Shown piece after piece: positions 12,022 to 23,369 of a stretch of DNA of 64,000 nucleotides. The notes beneath the pieces are model-generated. The model saw nothing but the letters and a program-made list of their open reading frames with translations. It was not told the DNA's origin and searched no databases. Every line of letters begins with the position of its first letter. The stretch's first letter is position 1. The stretch comes from Paraspadella gotoi (Eukaryota > Chaetognatha). The DNA is taken from assembly GCA_051294375.1 (NCBI GenBank), contig CM119268.1, positions 18,866,615-18,930,614 of the forward strand, written 5' to 3'. The position numbers and the translations under genes are program-made.

Positions 12022-12445
12022 AGGAAATGCGGCAGAAAGGCTGCGGCGGAAAAAAAGCGGCAGCGGAGAAGGAAGCGGCAGAGAAGGAAGCGGCGGAGAG
12101 GCGATGGCGGAGAGAGGAAGGCGCGGATAAAGCCGGCGGCAGAGAAGGCTGCGGCAGAAAAAGCTGGCAGCGGAGAAGGAAGCAGCAGAGAGTGACGGCG
12201 GAGAAGGGGAAGCGGCGGAGAAAGCGGGGCAGAGAGGCGGCAGCAGAGAAAGTGGAAGCAGAGAAGAAAGCAGCGGAGAAGGCAGCGGGGAGAGAGGGCA
12301 GTTGAAAGCAGACACGGAGAGGCAGCGGCAAAGAAAGAGCACGATGAGAAAGCTGGTGCAGAGAAAAAGGGGTGGAAAAAGCAGCTGCAGAGAAACAGGT
12401 GGCAGATAAAGCAGCTGCAGAGAAGGCAGCGGCGGAGAAGGCGAA
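12022..12445 (+). CDS. AEK-rich repeat region with frame slips, joining the two long coding segments
   Basis: The DNA is dominated by GCGGAGAAG/GCAGAGAAG-type units that encode Ala-Glu-Lys repeats in whichever frame is intact. The frame changes several times over about 420 bp. The duplicate at 9,340-10,250 has different slips in the same region, as expected for errors in a repetitive template. Functionally it would be a long charged helix or linker, like the AEK-rich rods in many unrelated proteins. Confidence 0.5.
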
Positions 12446-15400
12446 GTGGAGAAGGCAGTAGCAGAGAAGGCAGCGGCCAAGAAGGCGGTAGTGGAGCAGG
12501 CAGCCGGAGGAGAAGGGAGTGGAGGAGAAGGCAGCGGAAGAGGAAAGAGGCTGTGGAGAAAACAGCTGCAGAGAAGGAGGTGGCAGAGAAAGGAAAGCTG
12601 CAGAGAAGGCAGGGCAGAGAAGGTGAAAATGGAGAAGGTAGTGGCAGAGAGGCAGCAGTGGAAAAGGCAGGCAGCTGAGCAGGCAGAGGAGAAGGCAGTG
12701 GCAGAGAAAGACGCAGAGAAAGCAGCTGCAGAGAAAGAGGCGGCGGAGAAAACAGCTGCAGAAAATGCGGCGGCGGTGAAGGCCGAAGCGGAGAAGGCAG
12801 CGGCGGAGAAGGCAGTGTCAGATGAAGACAAAAAGGTGGCTGTAAATGACAGTGTTTTAGAAGTAGACACTGAAACTTCATTGGCTGTGAAAATGAATGT
12901 TGCATCTCCATCTGAAAAATTTTCTATAGAAGGGACAACCTCTCCTGAACCTATCAATTCATCTGAGACTAAATATGAATCCGCGATACCCGATCAAAAT
13001 GATGAATCGGTTTGTCCACACGCGCCAATCTCTAATTCGGTCGCACTTTCTTCAGTACACGATCCTCTCGATCTCGAGATCGAAACGAGTTCAGAGACGA
13101 CGACGATAACGACGACGATGACGACGATCGATGACGAGCTGCGATCAAAAAAAGAATCCGATTCTAAACTCGAGAGTCCCGATTACAAACAAGATTCCAT
13201 CGATCGATCGCCGATCAAAAAAGAAATCGATAATCCGAGTCTCGATTCCGAATCTCGATTCGAAACTCCGTTCGATTTTCCACTGACGAACGATGAGACG
13301 AATTCGGGGGAAATTAATGTCAAAGTCGACGCAAAACCGGATCCTCGTCTTGGAGACGACTCCGAACTCGAGAAACGGGTGGAGCCTCGTCTAGGAGTCG
13401 AAACCGAAACCGAGGAAAGCGGGAAACCTGGACGCGATTCGCCCGCTCGCGAACTCGAACCCGAAAAGCCCTCAAAATTCCGCGTCGTCCTCTTCGCTTC
13501 TGGGGAGAATCAAGCCAAACCAGTTTGTCCGGAATCGAGTGTGGACGACGACGGCGACGACGAAAACGTCGCTGAGAAAGACGAAGCTTTGTCTCCTCAT
13601 TTGACGAAAAACGAGGGGAACTTGGAAACTTTAATCGTCGAGGGAGATCGAGACGAAAAAAACGAACTCGACGAAAAAAGCGACGAAATCGAAGAAGAAA
13701 AAAATCGTAGCGATTCGAATCTTTGCTCGGAATCGTTCGACACGCCCACGAATCGCGAGACAGAGTCGATCGAGAGATCCGAGGAGAGCGAGACGTCGGT
13801 GGCGCCGGACAGAGAGATGGGTATTTGGACTTCGGCGCCGACGGACGGCGTCAAAGATGGCGCTGTCGACGAAGACGCGATAGACGCCGCCGACGTGGTC
13901 CTCGACATCGTCGACGGTTCCATCGACGATGAAGACGTTTATTCCAAAAAATCCACAACGAGCGACCTCAAGAATCAACCACCAACGCCACCGCCGTCGC
14001 CCTCCGATCCAATCGAAGTTCCATCGTCTTCCAAAGACGCGCCCGTCGACGCCGGGGACGCCGACGACTCCGCCTCCAGCTACTCCACCGCGATCGGCAC
14101 CCCCAACGACACCGTCGCCTTCGCGGACCGCCTCGCCGAAGAGATCATGGAGCAGTTGAGGGAAGAGATCAATGAACTCTTGACTTCGATCGTCGCTAAC
14201 GTCGTCGCGGTGGCGGAAGAGAGGGAGGAGGAGAGGGAGAGGAAGAGGGAGGAGGAGAGGGAGGAGGAGAGGGAGAGGAATAGGGAGGAGGAGAGGGAGG
14301 AGGTAGAGGAAGAACCTATGGTGCAGTTGTCAAGAGAGAAAGAGGAGGAAGGGAAAGAGGAAAGGAATGATGATGTTAAGGAAAAAGAGGTAGAAAACGA
14401 GGACAAAGTGGAATCATCAATGGAATTTCAAAATTCGAAATCTCTACCCGAAAATTCGCAAATTTTACCCCAAGATCATCATCATCAACAACGACAACCA
14501 CAGTTGACACTTTCCGTGGAAGAGTCTTTAGGCGCCGTTGGAGGTGTCGGCGCCACTGCGGTCGCTCCTGGCGCCGCTCCAGACGCTCGCGGGCCGGCGC
14601 CGCCTTCTCCCAGCGCCCCTCGACCTAGAAATCGGATCAAGAGCGCGCGCGTTCTTCGTCGCGAACGCGGAAACGACGACATCGGTCACGTGACAGCACC
14701 TGAAATCGTCGGAAGCGTCGCGGCGCCGCGAATGACGATTCCGCGACCCGAAGCGGCGCGCGTTGAATTGGGAGCCACGCCGGTCGAAGTTGAAATTGCT
14801 CCGGCGAAAGACGCGAAAGACGCGAAAGACGCCAAGCCGCCGCCGATCCCACCCAAACCGGATTTTCTCAAAGAAATGACGCCGGAGGAATTAACGGTGA
14901 TCTCGCCGAAGGTGAGCGACAGCAGCGCTGAGAGCGGAGAGGACTTACCCAAAGCCCCTTACCGTCGCGGCGAAGCTTTGAGAAAATTCCGCTTGAGGTC
15001 GCAATCGTCGGAGGATGAGGAAAACAAGAGAACAGCGAAATCAGCGGCCGAAGCTCCGCCCGCAGTCGACGCTGCAGCAGCGGCGGCGGTGCCGGACGAA
15101 GAAAAACAAGAGGCTTCGGTGACGTCATCGCCGAGTGAATCCGAAGGATCGAAGGGAAGGGAAACGGGAAAAGAAGATTTGGGTCGGACCGACCCTGTAC
15201 TCGAAATTGGAGGAGGCAAAGAAGTGAATAATAACGTCGACGACGAAAAGGCGGAGGGAGGGAAGAAAGATGAGCAGAAGGAGGAGACGAAACATGAAAA
15301 ACAAACGGAACAAGAACAAACTGAGAAACGAACGGAAGAGGAACAAGAACAAACACTTAACCAAACGGAAAAAACGAACAAAACGCAAGCCCCTTCGCCG

Positions 15401-16565
15401 GCCAAACAACCCAACGGGCCGTTGCCCCGACTGGCACAGGATGTTCCCATTTCCGCCAAACCTCCGCCGCCGCCGTCGCCGGCCAAGAAGAACCTCGCCG
15501 CGAAAGTGGAGGATTTCCTCCAACGCGCCGCCAAGATGTCGTTAGGGGTGGTTGGTGTAGGGAGGGTGGAAGAGGGCGTCGGAGGTGGGCGAGCGGAAGA
15601 GGTGCAGAAACTAATGAAGGAATTAGTCATCGAGAAATCTCCCAACTCGGCGAGTCTTGCAGCTGAAGCAGCAGCCACTCCAGCAGTCGCTACAGCGGCC
15701 GCTACAGCAGCAGCCCCAGTCGCAGCTCCTTCGGCGAAGGATCTCGATTCAGAGTCGGAGTCGGAAGATTCGCGATATCACTCTGCTGGTGAAGAGGACG
15801 AGAGAACGACGACGACGACGACGAAGACGACGACGATCGCCGACGTCGAAGATTCGTCACGCGATTTCGTCGACGCAAAAAACATTTTGATTCCTGACGA
15901 AGAAAAAAACGGAAAAACCGAGAGAATTTTAACCGACAAAACCGACAAAGCATTCTTCTCCAAACCTCCTGTCAACGGCATCGAGCCGACAAACGAACTC
16001 TTTCGTCCTTCGACCGACAAACCGCTCATGTCGGTCAACGGTCCTGCCAAAAGGCTTTCGCCCGGGCCGCTTCTGGCCGACGCGCCAAAGACCGATCATT
16101 CCGAGAGACTGCAGAAGATCGAGGCGAAGAAGGAGAAGAACATGGAGCAGTTGAAAAAGGATCAGGAGGCGTTCGACTCCCTAATGCGGGAACTGACACG
16201 CCCACCGTCACCGACGCCTTCGCCGCTTCAGTCGCCGCCCACGTCGCCGAGTTTCGCCACGGCGGGGCGATCCTGGACACTACCGAGAAAATCCGCCACC
16301 GACGCCGCCAAGCCGCCGATGACGCCGTCGGCTTTGGCGGGTAAAGCCGCGACGCCGCCGCCACCTATCGGACGGACGCGGCCGGATTACGGTTCCTTGG
16401 GGCGAAAAATGTCGGCGCCGGATCGAGGGAGGAAGTCGTCGTCGCCGGAAGTTTTCCGGTCGGCACCCGACAGATTTAGAATCTCCAAGGAGGCGCCGAG
16501 TGGAATCGGTGCCGCCGGGAGACCTCCAGCTGCGCCGGCGGCGTTGACGCAGAGTTTGGACGGGG
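12446..16565 (+). CDS. Lys/Glu/Pro-rich low-complexity protein, main exon, ending at a splice donor
   Basis: The frame stays open for about 1,373 codons, the longest in the window. Counting from the segment start, residues 1-130 are AEK/AAEK repeats and about 130-550 are acidic Ser/Glu/Asp-rich. About 560-625 hold an amphipathic helix (DRLAEEIMEQLREEI) running into a Glu/Arg coiled coil. A triple KDA repeat and a PPPIPPKPDF motif, a typical SH3-ligand form, lie near 790-805. About 990-1,060 are Pro/Lys-rich and about 1,219-1,249 a second Lys/Glu helix (SERLQKIEAKKEKNMEQL). The end is Ser/Pro/Arg-rich with RRP-like and SAPDR repeats. There is no membrane or catalytic domain. At 16,565 the sequence is GGACGGGG then GTGAGT, a good donor, so the TGA at 16,574 is probably intronic and the true C-terminus lies elsewhere. 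It could be a cytoskeleton-associated scaffold; that is inference only. Confidence 0.75.
14216..14322 (+). repeat. In-frame GAG/AGG microsatellite inside the coding region
   Basis: Purine-only GAGAGGGAGGAG-type repeats encode the Glu/Arg coil. The left-arm copy (about 7,820-7,910) differs in length and in its exact units. Confidence 0.85.
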
Positions 16566-16571
16566 GTGAGT

Positions 16572-16574
<3 letters not shown>

Positions 16575-16612
<38 letters not shown>

Positions 16613-16620
16613 GAGGAGAG

Positions 16621-16652
<32 letters not shown>

Positions 16653-16765
16653 TTTTTTGCCTTCGGTGGATCACATTCTAGAATGAGCGCGAGAGCAAAA
16701 ATTAAAAACTGAGTTACCGCGTTAGAACAAGAGTGTTTTGATTTTACGGAGCGTTTTTGAGTTAA

Positions 16766-16800
<35 letters not shown>
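16575..16800. repeat. (GA)n microsatellites downstream of the splice donor
   Basis: GA tracts at about 16,575-16,651 and 16,770-16,797 surround two copies of a TTTTTTGCCTTCGGTGGATC segment (near 16,652 and 16,801). The segment repeats at about 150 bp spacing. Confidence 0.9.
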
Positions 16801-16803
<3 letters not shown>

Positions 16804-18948
16804 TTTGCCTTCGGTGGATCACAAAAAAAATATTTTTTTCAGTCAAAAAAATATGTATCTCTCATCATTTTCCATTCAGTTTCTTTTTTAGGAAAAAATG
16901 AAACTCTCTGCCTTAAGTCACGTCTGTTCTTTTGTTTTGGGTTTTTTCTCCTCTTTTTTTTAATTCATGATCTAATATTTCATCCGAAATTCTGATAAAA
17001 ATACAAAACTTAGTCACGCGAAAATAGATTCAGTCATTTAAATTTTTAGTTTTCTCAATTTATGTTGATAAAAAAGGGGAAATGTTTTAAAACTCGGCTG
17101 GAGGTACAGAGAATTTTTTTTATTTCACCCAAATTTTTAAAAAACATAATACTTTAAAATTTAAACCAAAGGTGATTGTAAACATAGCCAACTCCATTTA
17201 TTCATTAATACATTTTTCGAATTACATTTCATTTATTTTGTGATTTCACCGTAACACACTTAAAAAAAATCGCGTTTTCTCTTTAATCCAACTAAATTAC
17301 ATTTAATACATTTTGTAAAATTTAACTTTAAGCTTTAAATATCCTTTTTTTAATCCTAAACTTTATTGGTATAATCTTTTATCGAACTCTTTAAAAATTT
17401 ATAGCCGTGTCGTCACCAAAATTTTGCCAATTCTTGGCCAGTTCTTTGCCAATTTTTGGCCATTTCTTTGCCAATTTTTGGCCTAATCATTACTTTTATC
17501 TCTTTCTCTCAGTCTTTTTCAGTTCGCGAATCTGTTTCCTTTTTTTCTAAAGTCAAATTATGTGTAGAAGCGGTCGACAAAGACACCACAGACCGACCGA
17601 CCGACCAACTGACGGACAGACAGACGAAGCAACGGCCAAAACATGCAAAGTTTTCTATCGATGGTGCGATATTTTTAGTTCGTGGGATAATTCATAATTT
17701 TTCTTGCTAACTAGATAAAAAAACTAACAAAATTTATTTAAAAAAAAAAACTTCACGATTGGAAAATGTGGATGTAGTTTATATCTCTCAAAGAACAAAT
17801 TAAATCCTTTCGCGCCAAAATTAATTCCGTCTTTCGAATCGTAACCGTCGGGCATGAAAAAGTCAAACTTTCGTCTTGAATTTTAATAAGCGATTATAAT
17901 AATTCTATTATACGATATAAACGTCCCCCTGACGCTCACCTGTATCGGCGCTCTGACTACTGACGCATAGTCTCATTATAGATATTGGATTTTAAGAATC
18001 TTGTCAGGTGTAGGGACAACCGAAGTTTCCAGTTGTTGTTGCTTTCCGTTTGGAGGCGTTGGTCTTTTCTATCGCTTTTCTAAGGCTGGTTCAGCCTACT
18101 AAACATAATTATAATTAAATAAATATGATGCGATAATCCTTTCTTTTTCGTTGTTTATTGGTATTAGAGAAAGCAAAGAATTTTGAATAAATAAATGTAA
18201 TTACTTCGTCAATCGCTTGGTGTCGCTTTTGTTTGACTGAGATTTTTTCATTATATCCCGAACGGATTCGTCATTAAGGAAAACTGTTCAATAAAAATTG
18301 AAGAAAATCGATCAAAATGAAAGTAAATATATGCTTCGTTAATACCTGGTTGTGAGTTTATTTATAAACAATCCAACTGAAACAAACTACTCAGGAATGA
18401 AAAATCGCTGTTTCTGACATAATTATTGGAAAGTCGGTCTTGACGAACTTTTCTTTTTCAATTATCTTATTATCGCAAAAAATATCTTGAGTTTTCAGGG
18501 AAACATAAATCTGTCTCAAACCGGTTTTGTCACAATGAGAAAGAAAAACACAATTCCCTACTGGGATTAAAACCAGCAAACCTTTCTCTCGGATTTACAT
18601 AGATAAAAAGTTATTGTTCTCTTTTTATTGCTAAATTCACTAATTAAAAAACTAGTAACATTTTATAAAATATCTAATTGACTTTTTTGCGATATAACAC
18701 ACAAAAAAATCTTTTAGTCTGGGAAAACAATGTTTTTAAAAAAGGCACACATTTCCTTTCAACATAAAAAAAAAAAGAAATTTTACTTTCATTAGTTTTC
18801 TACTACACTAGCTATCCACGAATTTCTTCTTATATGTTCTTCAACTTTGATAACTCGATCTCAAGAAATTCAATTCTTCGTTCCATATTTTGTTCGTTGA
18901 TCACTCCCTCTCCACTTTTTTTTATTTCGCGAGTTCTCCCGCAATCGT
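16801..18948. other. AT-rich non-coding DNA between the converging genes
   Basis: No supported exon lies here although the + strand gene needs one after 16,565. A roughly 21 bp unit (TTCTTTGCCAATTTTTGGCC) occurs about three times at 17,417-17,483. A GACC/GACA-type run lies near 17,590-17,625. Confidence 0.6.
18921..18926 (-). terminator. Candidate polyadenylation signal AATAAA of the cathepsin D-like gene
   Basis: Read on the minus strand, AATAAA starts 22 bases after the TGA stop and is followed by an A-run. It is very close to the stop, so a more distal site is also possible. Confidence 0.4.
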
Positions 18949-19128
18949 TCACTTGGTCTTAGCGAACCCGACCCGGTTGTTCGCAAAGTCAAACTCGGTG
19001 TAGTAGGGCCCGATGAAGACGTCTCCCAGAATCCAGAGCCCGCCCGGAATGTCGATGCCCATAAATCCGGAGAGACAGATCGTCTGTCCTAGGTTCGTCA
19101 CCCTCAGGACGTACTCTTGCGGGCTCAA
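18949..19128 (-). CDS. Cathepsin D-like aspartic protease, exon 9 (C-terminal)
   Basis: This exon has 59 codons plus stop, in phase 0, after a good acceptor (TCTTCACAG). It begins [10 protein letters not shown] and carries [13 protein letters not shown], then [10 protein letters not shown] and the end [10 protein letters not shown]. These are the C-lobe hallmarks of peptidase family A1: the disulphide Cys in TICLSGF, the ILGDVFIG strand and the VGFA end. The loop before LWILGD is short (DIPGGLW); many animal cathepsin D proteins have extra Pro-rich residues there. The AKTK tail has no retention or anchor signal. The left-arm duplicate is at 2,927-3,102. Confidence 0.95.
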   Translation of the reverse strand: MSPQEYVLRVTNLGQTICLSGFMGIDIPGGLWILGDVFIGPYYTEFDFANNRVGFAKTK

Positions 19129-19262
19129 CTGTGAAGATTGGTTGTTTGGAGTGGCGGGGAGATGAAAAAGGAGAGATGGTCAATGAGACAGACAGACAGA
19201 GATACTGGCTATGGAACAGACTTAAAATAAAAGATACTAGGGAAAAGAATCATCGGGCTCAC

Positions 19263-19417
19263 CTTGAAATTCTTTCCGCCCAAACCAAAAGTGATGACTG
19301 GCATGTTAGGAATGCTTTTGCAGTCGACCATGTATTCCCCTGCCGCGATGGGCGTGGCGCCGATCTTCTCTTGGATCGCCATGATCTCTTTGGTCGGACC
19401 CGCGATGAGGGAAGTGC
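19263..19417 (-). CDS. Cathepsin D-like aspartic protease, exon 8
   Basis: The exon is 155 bp, bounded by CCCTCAG and AAG|GTGAGC. Its first two bases complete the Gly codon of the second catalytic motif, giving DTGTS across the splice. It encodes [20 protein letters not shown], then GEYMVDC (a conserved disulphide Cys) and [12 protein letters not shown]. It ends in phase 0, in frame with exon 9. Confidence 0.95.
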
Positions 19418-19440
19418 CTGAGGGAAAAAATAGGATTATG

Positions 19441-19520
19441 AGGATGAGGAGAAAATGATGAGGATGAGGAGAAAATGATGAGGATGAGGATAAGATGATG
19501 AGAATGAGGAGAAGATGATG
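19441..19520. repeat. 20 bp tandem repeat, about four units
   Basis: Units of AGGATGAGGAGAAAATGATG, with small changes in the later ones, lie just upstream of exon 8 in the intron. The inverted copy is near 2,555-2,625. Confidence 0.85.
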
Positions 19521-20160
19521 AGGATGATATGAAATCCTGACGAATTTGTTTGTCTCATTAAAAATAAAATATAAGTTTAAATTCGTCTTTTTTTAAATTC
19601 TAAATTCTAAATTCTAAAATGTATTTCATTATTTTCTGCATAATAAAAATACGTAGAAATTTCTAGATTATCACTTTAAAGCACAAGTATGAACAAAAGG
19701 CTTATGTTTGATCTTTATATGTAGTTATAACTAAAGTAACATCGAATTACACGAACTATGCCGCATCGAGTTTGTGATCACATGACTGCATTTCTAAGTG
19801 ATGACGTGACTACACAATTATGAACCATAAAATTTAAAATCTTACTGAGAATTTAAAAAAGAAAAAAAAATAATGATCGTTCATTTACATGAATTTCCTT
19901 AATAGTAACGGAGAAAGTAAAAAAATGAAAGGGGATGCTTAGCAAAATGAATATGAGTAATAAAGGGGAAAAGGTTTTTTAAAAAAATAAAAAAAGGAAG
20001 AGTAAAAGAAGAAGTCGGCGGAGCGAGAATATGAAGGTCATAAACAAACAAAAGACACAGAAAACGGGGAAGGAAAACCAGACTGGAATGAGGCAAAGTT
20101 ACATTAGTTAGGAAAAAATGGGAAAAGAAAAATCGGGGTGAAAGAGAGGTGAAAGGGGAA

Positions 20161-21172
20161 AGGGGAAAAAGGAAAATGGGAAAAAAGGAAAAGGAAAAAT
20201 AATGGAAAAGAGGAAGGAGACGTGAATGCAGAGAGAAAGGAAAAACGGAGGGAGAGATAAAAATCGAAAAATTATGCGAGAGGGCGCTGAAAAAAAAAGA
20301 AAGATAAATTCCATGAATAATGAAATACAGAGTTAACGATGAATTCTTTTTAATTTTTTTAACTTACTCTAATTTTTTTTCGTGTAGGACGATGGTTAAT
20401 GGGAAAATATGGTTGCGAGTATTAAAAAAAATTATGAGATGAAACTTATGATGTGAAACGAAAAAAGGAGGAAAGAAAATTACGAGAGAGGAAAACGAAA
20501 AAAAAGAAGGAAAAAAAGAAAAGAAAAAAGTTGGGAGGAAAGAAAAAAAATAAACGGGATAATGAAAGGTAGACCTGGGGCGTTTGAAGGAAAGGATATG
20601 GTCTGAAGGCCATAGAGAGAGAGAGAGAGAGAGAGAAGGGAGCAGGAGAGAAGAGAGAGAGAGAGACGAGAGAGAGAGAGAAGAGAGAGAGAAGAGAGTC
20701 GTACCATACAAACAGGCGCACATAACTGAGATAAGAATGAGTGAAGTGTCGTTCAAGTGTCTCATGAAAATTCCCGAAGCGGAAAGAATTTCCTCGTTTT
20801 CATATGAAATTCCACAATTTATATTTTATGCGATTTTTATTTTAAATATTCGCAAACCGAGTTTCATTTCTTCTTCTTCACGTTTAACAATTCTGATTTC
20901 TCCGTCGATTAAATTCGATTCCCTTTAGTTTTTACTTTATAATCTTGATGGTAGCATTTCCTCGAATCTCTCTACTTTTTTTTTTTTAAGACGAATCAAA
21001 TCTCAGTAACTCTTTTTCTAATATCAATTTTTAATTACTATTGAGATTATTTTTCATTCATTCTTCATCTTAAACCAGTTTTTCAATCAAAGTTGAGATC
21101 CGTCCCTTTGTATTTCTTTCACAAAACCTCCTCATATCACTTCACACTTTTCACAATTGATCACAATCTCAC
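20161..21172. other. Intron 7 of the cathepsin D-like gene, with GA tract
   Basis: Purine-rich and AT-rich sequence includes an interrupted (GA)n at about 20,611-20,695. No exon is supported. Together with 19,418-20,160 it separates exons 7 and 8. Confidence 0.6.
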
Positions 21173-21290
21173 CGGTGTCGGCGATCGCTTGGCATCCTCC
21201 TTGGCAGAAGCTGGACCCGCCAACCTCGAGCCCGTCCATCTTGAATTGCCAGTAGCCTTGTCGAGTCACGTTGAGGTAAGTGAAGTCGCC
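21173..21290 (-). CDS. Cathepsin D-like aspartic protease, exon 7
   Basis: The exon is 118 bp, bounded by TTGTCCACAG and CCG|GTGAGA. It encodes [16 protein letters not shown], which holds the N-glycosylation sequon NVT at a site glycosylated in vertebrate cathepsin D. MDGLEVGG follows, then [14 protein letters not shown] with a paired Cys loop and the second catalytic Asp. The last base starts a Gly codon finished by exon 8. A truncated duplicate is at 36,604-36,650. Confidence 0.95.
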
Positions 21291-21366
21291 CTGTGGACAA
21301 AGAGACATATTTGTGAGATTAATTTCTACTTATTATCATCAAAATTATTTCAAAGACCATTTTTAC

Positions 21367-21430
21367 CTCATAATGTTGAGGGTCTGAACCACCGAAGATA
21401 ATTTCTCCACCCAGTTTCGCCGATGCATCT
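21367..21430 (-). CDS. Cathepsin D-like aspartic protease, exon 6
   Basis: This 64 bp exon (ATGTCAG acceptor, GAG|GTAAAA donor) encodes DASAKLGGEIIFGGSDPQHY, which matches the GGE(I/L)xxGGxD segment of family A1. Its first base completes an Arg codon begun in exon 5. The second copy (36,728-36,790) lacks one base in the Ala-Lys stretch and is out of frame. Confidence 0.93.
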
Positions 21431-21504
21431 CTGACATTAAGAAATAAAAAATTATAAATGAATACCATGTCTCAAGTATTCAAACTAGAAAAGTCACTTT
21501 TTTT

Positions 21505-21514
21505 CTCTCTCTCG

Positions 21515-21585
<71 letters not shown>

Positions 21586-21695
21586 CTCCTTTCACCGTAT
21601 CTCTTTCAAATTCATTTTCCGATGAAGTGATTCCAATATTCCATTCCAGCCCCCCTATATGTTAAAGAGAGAGAGAGGAGAGAGAGAGAGAGAGA

Positions 21696-21750
<55 letters not shown>

Positions 21751-21778
21751 AAAGAAGAGAGAGAAAGAGAGAGAGAGG
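21505..21778. repeat. (CT)n and (GA)n microsatellites in intron 5
   Basis: A long CT tract (about 21,505-21,595) and a long GA tract (about 21,665-21,778) flank a 70 bp unique segment. They can pair with each other. The duplicate is at 36,858-37,110, with different lengths and fewer interruptions. Confidence 0.95.
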
Positions 21779-21889
21779 GCACCTTTAATTTTAGATCCAG
21801 CAAAGAAACTGACCTGTGAATTCCCCTCTTCATCACCAAAGAAAAAAAAGAAAGAAAGAAATTAAAAAAAAGGAATGTCTTCTTGATTC

Positions 21890-22490
<601 letters not shown>

Positions 22491-22492
22491 AC

Positions 22493-22718
22493 CTGTTCAA
22501 GTAAAACGAGAAAGCATTCTGCGGGACGAGCTTTTGGGCAACCATGTTTTGAAAAACGGGGACGACCTTGTCGACGGAGATGGTAGGGAATGCCATGCCG
22601 AGAATGCCGTCGAACTTGGCTGCGACGAAGGAGATTCCCGGTTCGCTCGTCGCTTCGGCGAAAGTTTGGCCTTTGATCTTGACGGCGCCGACAGAGACGA
22701 CGTCGGTGGAGAGGAAGC
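22493..22718 (-). CDS. Cathepsin D-like aspartic protease, exon 5
   Basis: This 226 bp exon (CCAACAG acceptor, AACAG|GTGAGA donor) starts by completing the Gly of GSLSG. It encodes [10 protein letters not shown], then [10 protein letters not shown] and [20 protein letters not shown], the conserved [10 protein letters not shown] region. [14 protein letters not shown] follows, and the last two bases begin an Arg codon. The length and every segment fit the N-lobe of cathepsin D. The donor lies directly beside a (CT)n tract. Confidence 0.96.
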
Positions 22719-23369
22719 CTGTTGGATGGAGGGGGGGTTGTTGTTGATGATGATGTTGTTGCCTTAGTTGATGTTGTTAATGTTTTAGTTATCGTTTTTG
22801 TTCTGGTTGGTGTTATTGTTGATATTTTTGTCGTCGTTGTGGTTGTCCCCATTTTCGTTTGCTTTAGTTGTTGTTGTCGCTGCTGTTGCTGGTGCTGATT
22901 TTGTTCTTAATCCTCAAAATCCTAATCTGTCTTAATCCCTTTAAACGTCGTTGTACACGATTAATAATATTAAATATGAATTTATATATCAAGTCATATC
23001 ACAAGTTAAGAAAAGTTCCATCTTTCTTTGACAAATCTAACTTTTTCAGTTACATTAAAAACCTAAATAACCTAAATAATACTTTACATTATCGAGCTTC
23101 GCCAGCAAATGACATCACCGATGGCCAAGCGAATCCTTCCTTCGCTCTCACACGCAACTCAAAAAGTGAAATTCCTTTTCTTTTTTTTTTCTCTCGTGGA
23201 ATCTTCATCACTTTTCTCTTCCTCCCTTTCCTTTTCTCCCCGGAGGTCATCTCTCTTCGCCCCCTTACCCCTTCACTCCCCCCTCCCTCCCTAGAAACGA
23301 CCTCAAACTCTCAAGGGATTCGGGGTTTTTTTTCAAGCGAAATCAGCGACGACCCGCGACACGCCCGTG

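Larger units (their letters stand above)
11119..20160. repeat. Right arm of the ~9 kb inverted repeat
   Basis: Partner of 1,847-11,010. This arm carries the cleaner version: a frame of over 1,300 codons and intact cathepsin D exons 8 and 9. It should be preferred for annotation. The match ends near 20,160, where the left arm meets the gap at 1,822-1,846. Confidence 0.92.

Noticed and set aside
11658-12957. Minus-strand frames of 368-417 codons opposite the AEK repeats
   Set aside because: Same antisense effect as at 9,190-10,515; the plus-strand frame continues into a protein that is open for another 1,300 codons.
20584-20760. Long Arg/Glu and Ser/Leu open frames over GA/CT tracts here and at many other places
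   Set aside because: Translations of dinucleotide repeats are always open; they show no conserved start, splice or composition expected of a protein.
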